NCBI RefSeq assembly: GCF_932526225.1
Contig: NC_064037.1
Span: 9,220,203-9,284,202, forward strand
DNA: 64,000 nt
Reading direction: 5' to 3'
DNA from: Nematostella vectensis
Lineage: Eukaryota > Cnidaria > Anthozoa > Actiniaria > Edwardsiidae
The number at the start of each line of letters is the position of its first letter. The first letter of the stretch is position 1. The notes beneath the pieces are model-generated. The model was given only the letters and a program-made list of their open reading frames with translations, was not told the DNA's origin and searched no databases. Positions 62,101 through 64,000 of the stretch are shown one piece after another. The translations under genes were made by a program, and so were the position numbers.

Positions 62101-63866
62101 GGAGGCCCTTGCAAGATCTCCACAGTGGCATATGCGACGACACTTTCATCTAAAAAACACAAGGCCAGGCTGTTAAGTATTAAGCGTCATACATATCCAG
62201 AATGCTTTGTGAGAATTACGACAGTGAATATTAACAACAAGAATAGAGAATAAGTATGGTGGACAGATCGACGTTTTGGGCAAATTAGACAAATTAAAAG
62301 AAAAGTTATCGTGTCCAGTCTATCACCTTTGCGCGGTTGTAAGCGGTTGTATTGCTAAGGGAATCTTTAATGCCTCTAAAACGAATACCTCGGTCGGAGG
62401 GCTGCTAAGCACAGTTAATTAACAGGTAGACAGAACATGGACTATAGCATACAGGGTAGCTGCCATATATGGACATCCCCTAAAATTGTCTCCAGCATGC
62501 TGTTCGCTTATCAACTCGACCCAATCCCCCGCGCAACGTAAGAGTGGCGAACATCTGTCTTAATTTTGAATGTTCGTATTGGTGGCTTGGTGGGTGGCCT
62601 GGTTCGAGTGTTTCCTTACCATTGCTCAGCGGTGGGCGTGAGACCACATCTTTCTTTCTTGACGAGTCTCTGTCAATCAATCAAACGTGACGTGTTTCGT
62701 TTTGTATCGACAAAGCACAATAATTGATGATATTTCTAAGAATCTCAAGCATCAGTCATTCCTTTGTTATTTTGAAATCACGTGACCTTTCAGGCCCGTA
62801 GCCAGGGGAGTAGGGGTTCGGACCCCCCCCCCCCCCCCCCCCCCCTCGACTGGCAAGTCCGCTTTAATAAGGAAAATTAAGAACCACTTCCAGGTTGGAC
62901 GAGCTACCTAAGAGAAAATGGTCCTTTTTATGGGTAAACAACCACCCACCCAACCCCACCCCTGCTGAAAAACCTGGCTACGGGCCTACCTTTCGAAAGG
63001 AAAACTCTCACCTGACCCACCCAAAAATAAAATCAGACGTGGCTGCACCCATCAAAATAAACATTTTTAGAGAAAATTAAGCCTCTTATGACAAAGAAAT
63101 TTCCTGGCTTATACGTAAGCGCTGAATGTGTCGCTTTTTGTTGTTGATATTTTGGCGCCAAAAGCCTCAACGCGCGCGAGTCTGCCACCCTAGAAAGTCA
63201 CGTGATTTCTTAGTTCAAGTCGCTTATTAACAACTGACCGTTCCTCAACCACTGCTTTTAAACATGGCAGTCTTCAGATAACTGCGTGTAAAAATGAAGT
63301 ACTATCAAGGGGCATTACCTTCGTGGCGGGGGCCTTTTTATACTAGCGTAGATAGGACTCGTTACCGTGAACGACGCTACCTGAAAGAATATTAACCAAC
63401 AATAAACCTGTCAAGGCTAGTTTTAATGTCAGAGACGCAACTTGCGCAGACTCAAGAGCTTGTCCTTACCCTATCCCTGATTGTGGCGTACTCGACCTCT
63501 GTGGTTTCCGCTTCATCTTGTTTAGGTGTTAAGTTTGACGCGGGTGTAACTCCTACTTTACCATGGCATCTTAGTTAGAAAAAAAATCACATCAAGCGTT
63601 GTGCATCCAGCTGCTCTTTAAAACCATCTATCCACCACGATGCAGCATCATGACATTGATTATGATTACAGTGAAAAAGATGTGAGGAGAATTTTTAGTG
63701 GTGGTGGTTGGGATTTTTGTCTGATAATTAGAAACATGTGTCCAAATTTACCTTACTTTCCACCAGCCACAGTTACTGGTTGCAATGACTTCCATCTCTT
63801 CCCCGATGCCGTAACTGACTTCATCCTCACTCTGCGCCGTGTATGCCTCAATAGACCTCCAAAGCC
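58734..63866 (-). CDS. SH3-SH3-SH2 tyrosine-docking adaptor, C-terminal 446 aa (5' end off the right edge)
   Basis: Twelve exons (high to low): 63866-63752, 63569-63470, 63380-63319, 62669-62620, 62149-62086, 61749-61551, 61026-60779, 60481-60288, 59922-59861, 59456-59412, 59347-59310, 58899-58734. All join in frame to a TAG. The first two exons form an SH3 domain (IEAYTAQSEDEVSYGIGEEM, CGWWKVR, VGVTPASNL). Exon 7 carries a second, divergent SH3-like domain (ETVTCYKAPADRPEDLSLAG ... QGWVPDYVLKKK). The last four exons form an SH2 domain (WFHGKMKRRDCEDVML, EFLVRES with the phosphotyrosine-binding arginine, FVLSVKYSG, IRHFPIEL, FGSLKEIVDFY) that ends the protein. Linkers hold VEYATI, PIYASI, VAYATV, GYLNV and PYEEM. 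The first SH3 is reminiscent of p47phox/SH3PXD proteins, so a PX domain could precede it. The exon 8 acceptor is a choice (60481) made to keep frame. Confidence 0.87.
58974..59207. repeat. (GAT)n/(GAC)n microsatellite in the adaptor's last intron
   Basis: Over 70 triplets of GAT with interruptions (GGT, GAC, TAC). Poly-Asp, poly-Met and poly-Ile frames through it are artefacts. Confidence 0.95.
61097..61400. repeat. 39-bp minisatellite in the adaptor intron between exons 6 and 7, about 7 copies
   Basis: The unit is GTGAGAGGGTGACTAGATGT plus GAAAGGTTGGTGCCTATAT, with a regular 39-bp period; copies 1-6 are almost identical and the end (61380-61500) decays. The period keeps long open frames on both strands, which are not genes. 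Confidence 0.93.
62791..62988. mobile_element. CAGGCCCGTAGCCAGG MITE, 198 bp, adaptor intron
   Basis: CAGGCCCGTAGCCAGG (62791) is mirrored by CCTGGCTACGGGCCT (final base A at 62988). CCTTT flanks both sides exactly (62786-62790 and 62989-62993). A poly-C run follows the left end. Confidence 0.85.
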
Positions 63867-63896
63867 CTGTGGCTCGAAACAAACAAAAGTTACATT

Positions 63897-64000
63897 CAAG
63901 GGCCGTAGCAGAGGGTGGGACACTGGGGTCCCCGTACCTTGTAATGCTTTCATAAATCATAAGGAAATGAGCAGTAGGGGCGTGGCTGTGCCCCAAAATA
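63897..64000. mobile_element. Possible MITE end at the right edge, upstream of the last adaptor exon
   Basis: CAAGGGCCGTAGCAGAGGGTGGGACAC resembles, in inverted form, the CCCTGCTACGGCCC ends seen near 57090. No partner end is visible before the window stops. Confidence 0.35.

Overview
The window is animal nuclear DNA: AT-rich, with many small exons bounded by GT/AG introns, crowded with MITEs and minisatellites, and carrying one degenerate non-LTR retrotransposon. Conserved metazoan genes combined with a secreted six-cysteine ShKT-type precursor point to an anthozoan cnidarian. A sea anemone such as Nematostella is my best guess, which is inference and not proven here. All gene models were built by eye, joining exons with intact splice sites and compatible phases.

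Layout. 1-8574 (-): 5' third of CLUH, running off the left edge. 9814-11980 (+): two-exon gene for a secreted, acidic, proline-rich 492-aa protein I do not recognise. 13032-16507 (-): two-exon single-LIM muscle LIM protein (87 aa) whose intron holds a dead LINE and a MITE. 16508-21834: gene-poor repeats with two weak small-ORF candidates. 21835-27873 (-): complete 12-exon PPP4C (309 aa). 28583-42636 (+): complete 31-exon BRIP1/FANCJ helicase (about 1573 aa). 43213-47592 (-): complete three-exon BPHL serine hydrolase (289 aa). 50485-56277 (+): six-exon ShKT-type secreted precursor (128 aa). 58734-63866 (-): 12 exons, open at the 5' end, of a two-SH3 plus C-terminal SH2 adaptor with several phosphotyrosine-type motifs.

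The genes are not an operon. CLUH/secreted gene, PPP4C/BRIP1 and BPHL/ShKT gene are head-to-head pairs. BRIP1/BPHL, secreted gene/MLP and ShKT gene/adaptor are tail-to-tail. PPP4C and BRIP1 start codons lie about 0.7 kb apart, and both proteins act in DNA-damage repair in other animals.

The most unusual signals are: (1) intronic minisatellites that begin at, and appear to be made from, the adjoining splice sites, most clearly after BRIP1 exons 9 and 11 and beside BPHL exon 2; (2) an SH3-SH3-SH2 adaptor with YxxI/V, YxN and YxxM motifs; (3) BRIP1 with a C-terminal extension containing a coding 39-bp minisatellite and two CxxC pairs; (4) a set of CAGG...CCTG MITEs with 5-bp target duplications and a foldback MITE pair with 9-bp duplications; (5) two long near-perfect hairpins inside introns.
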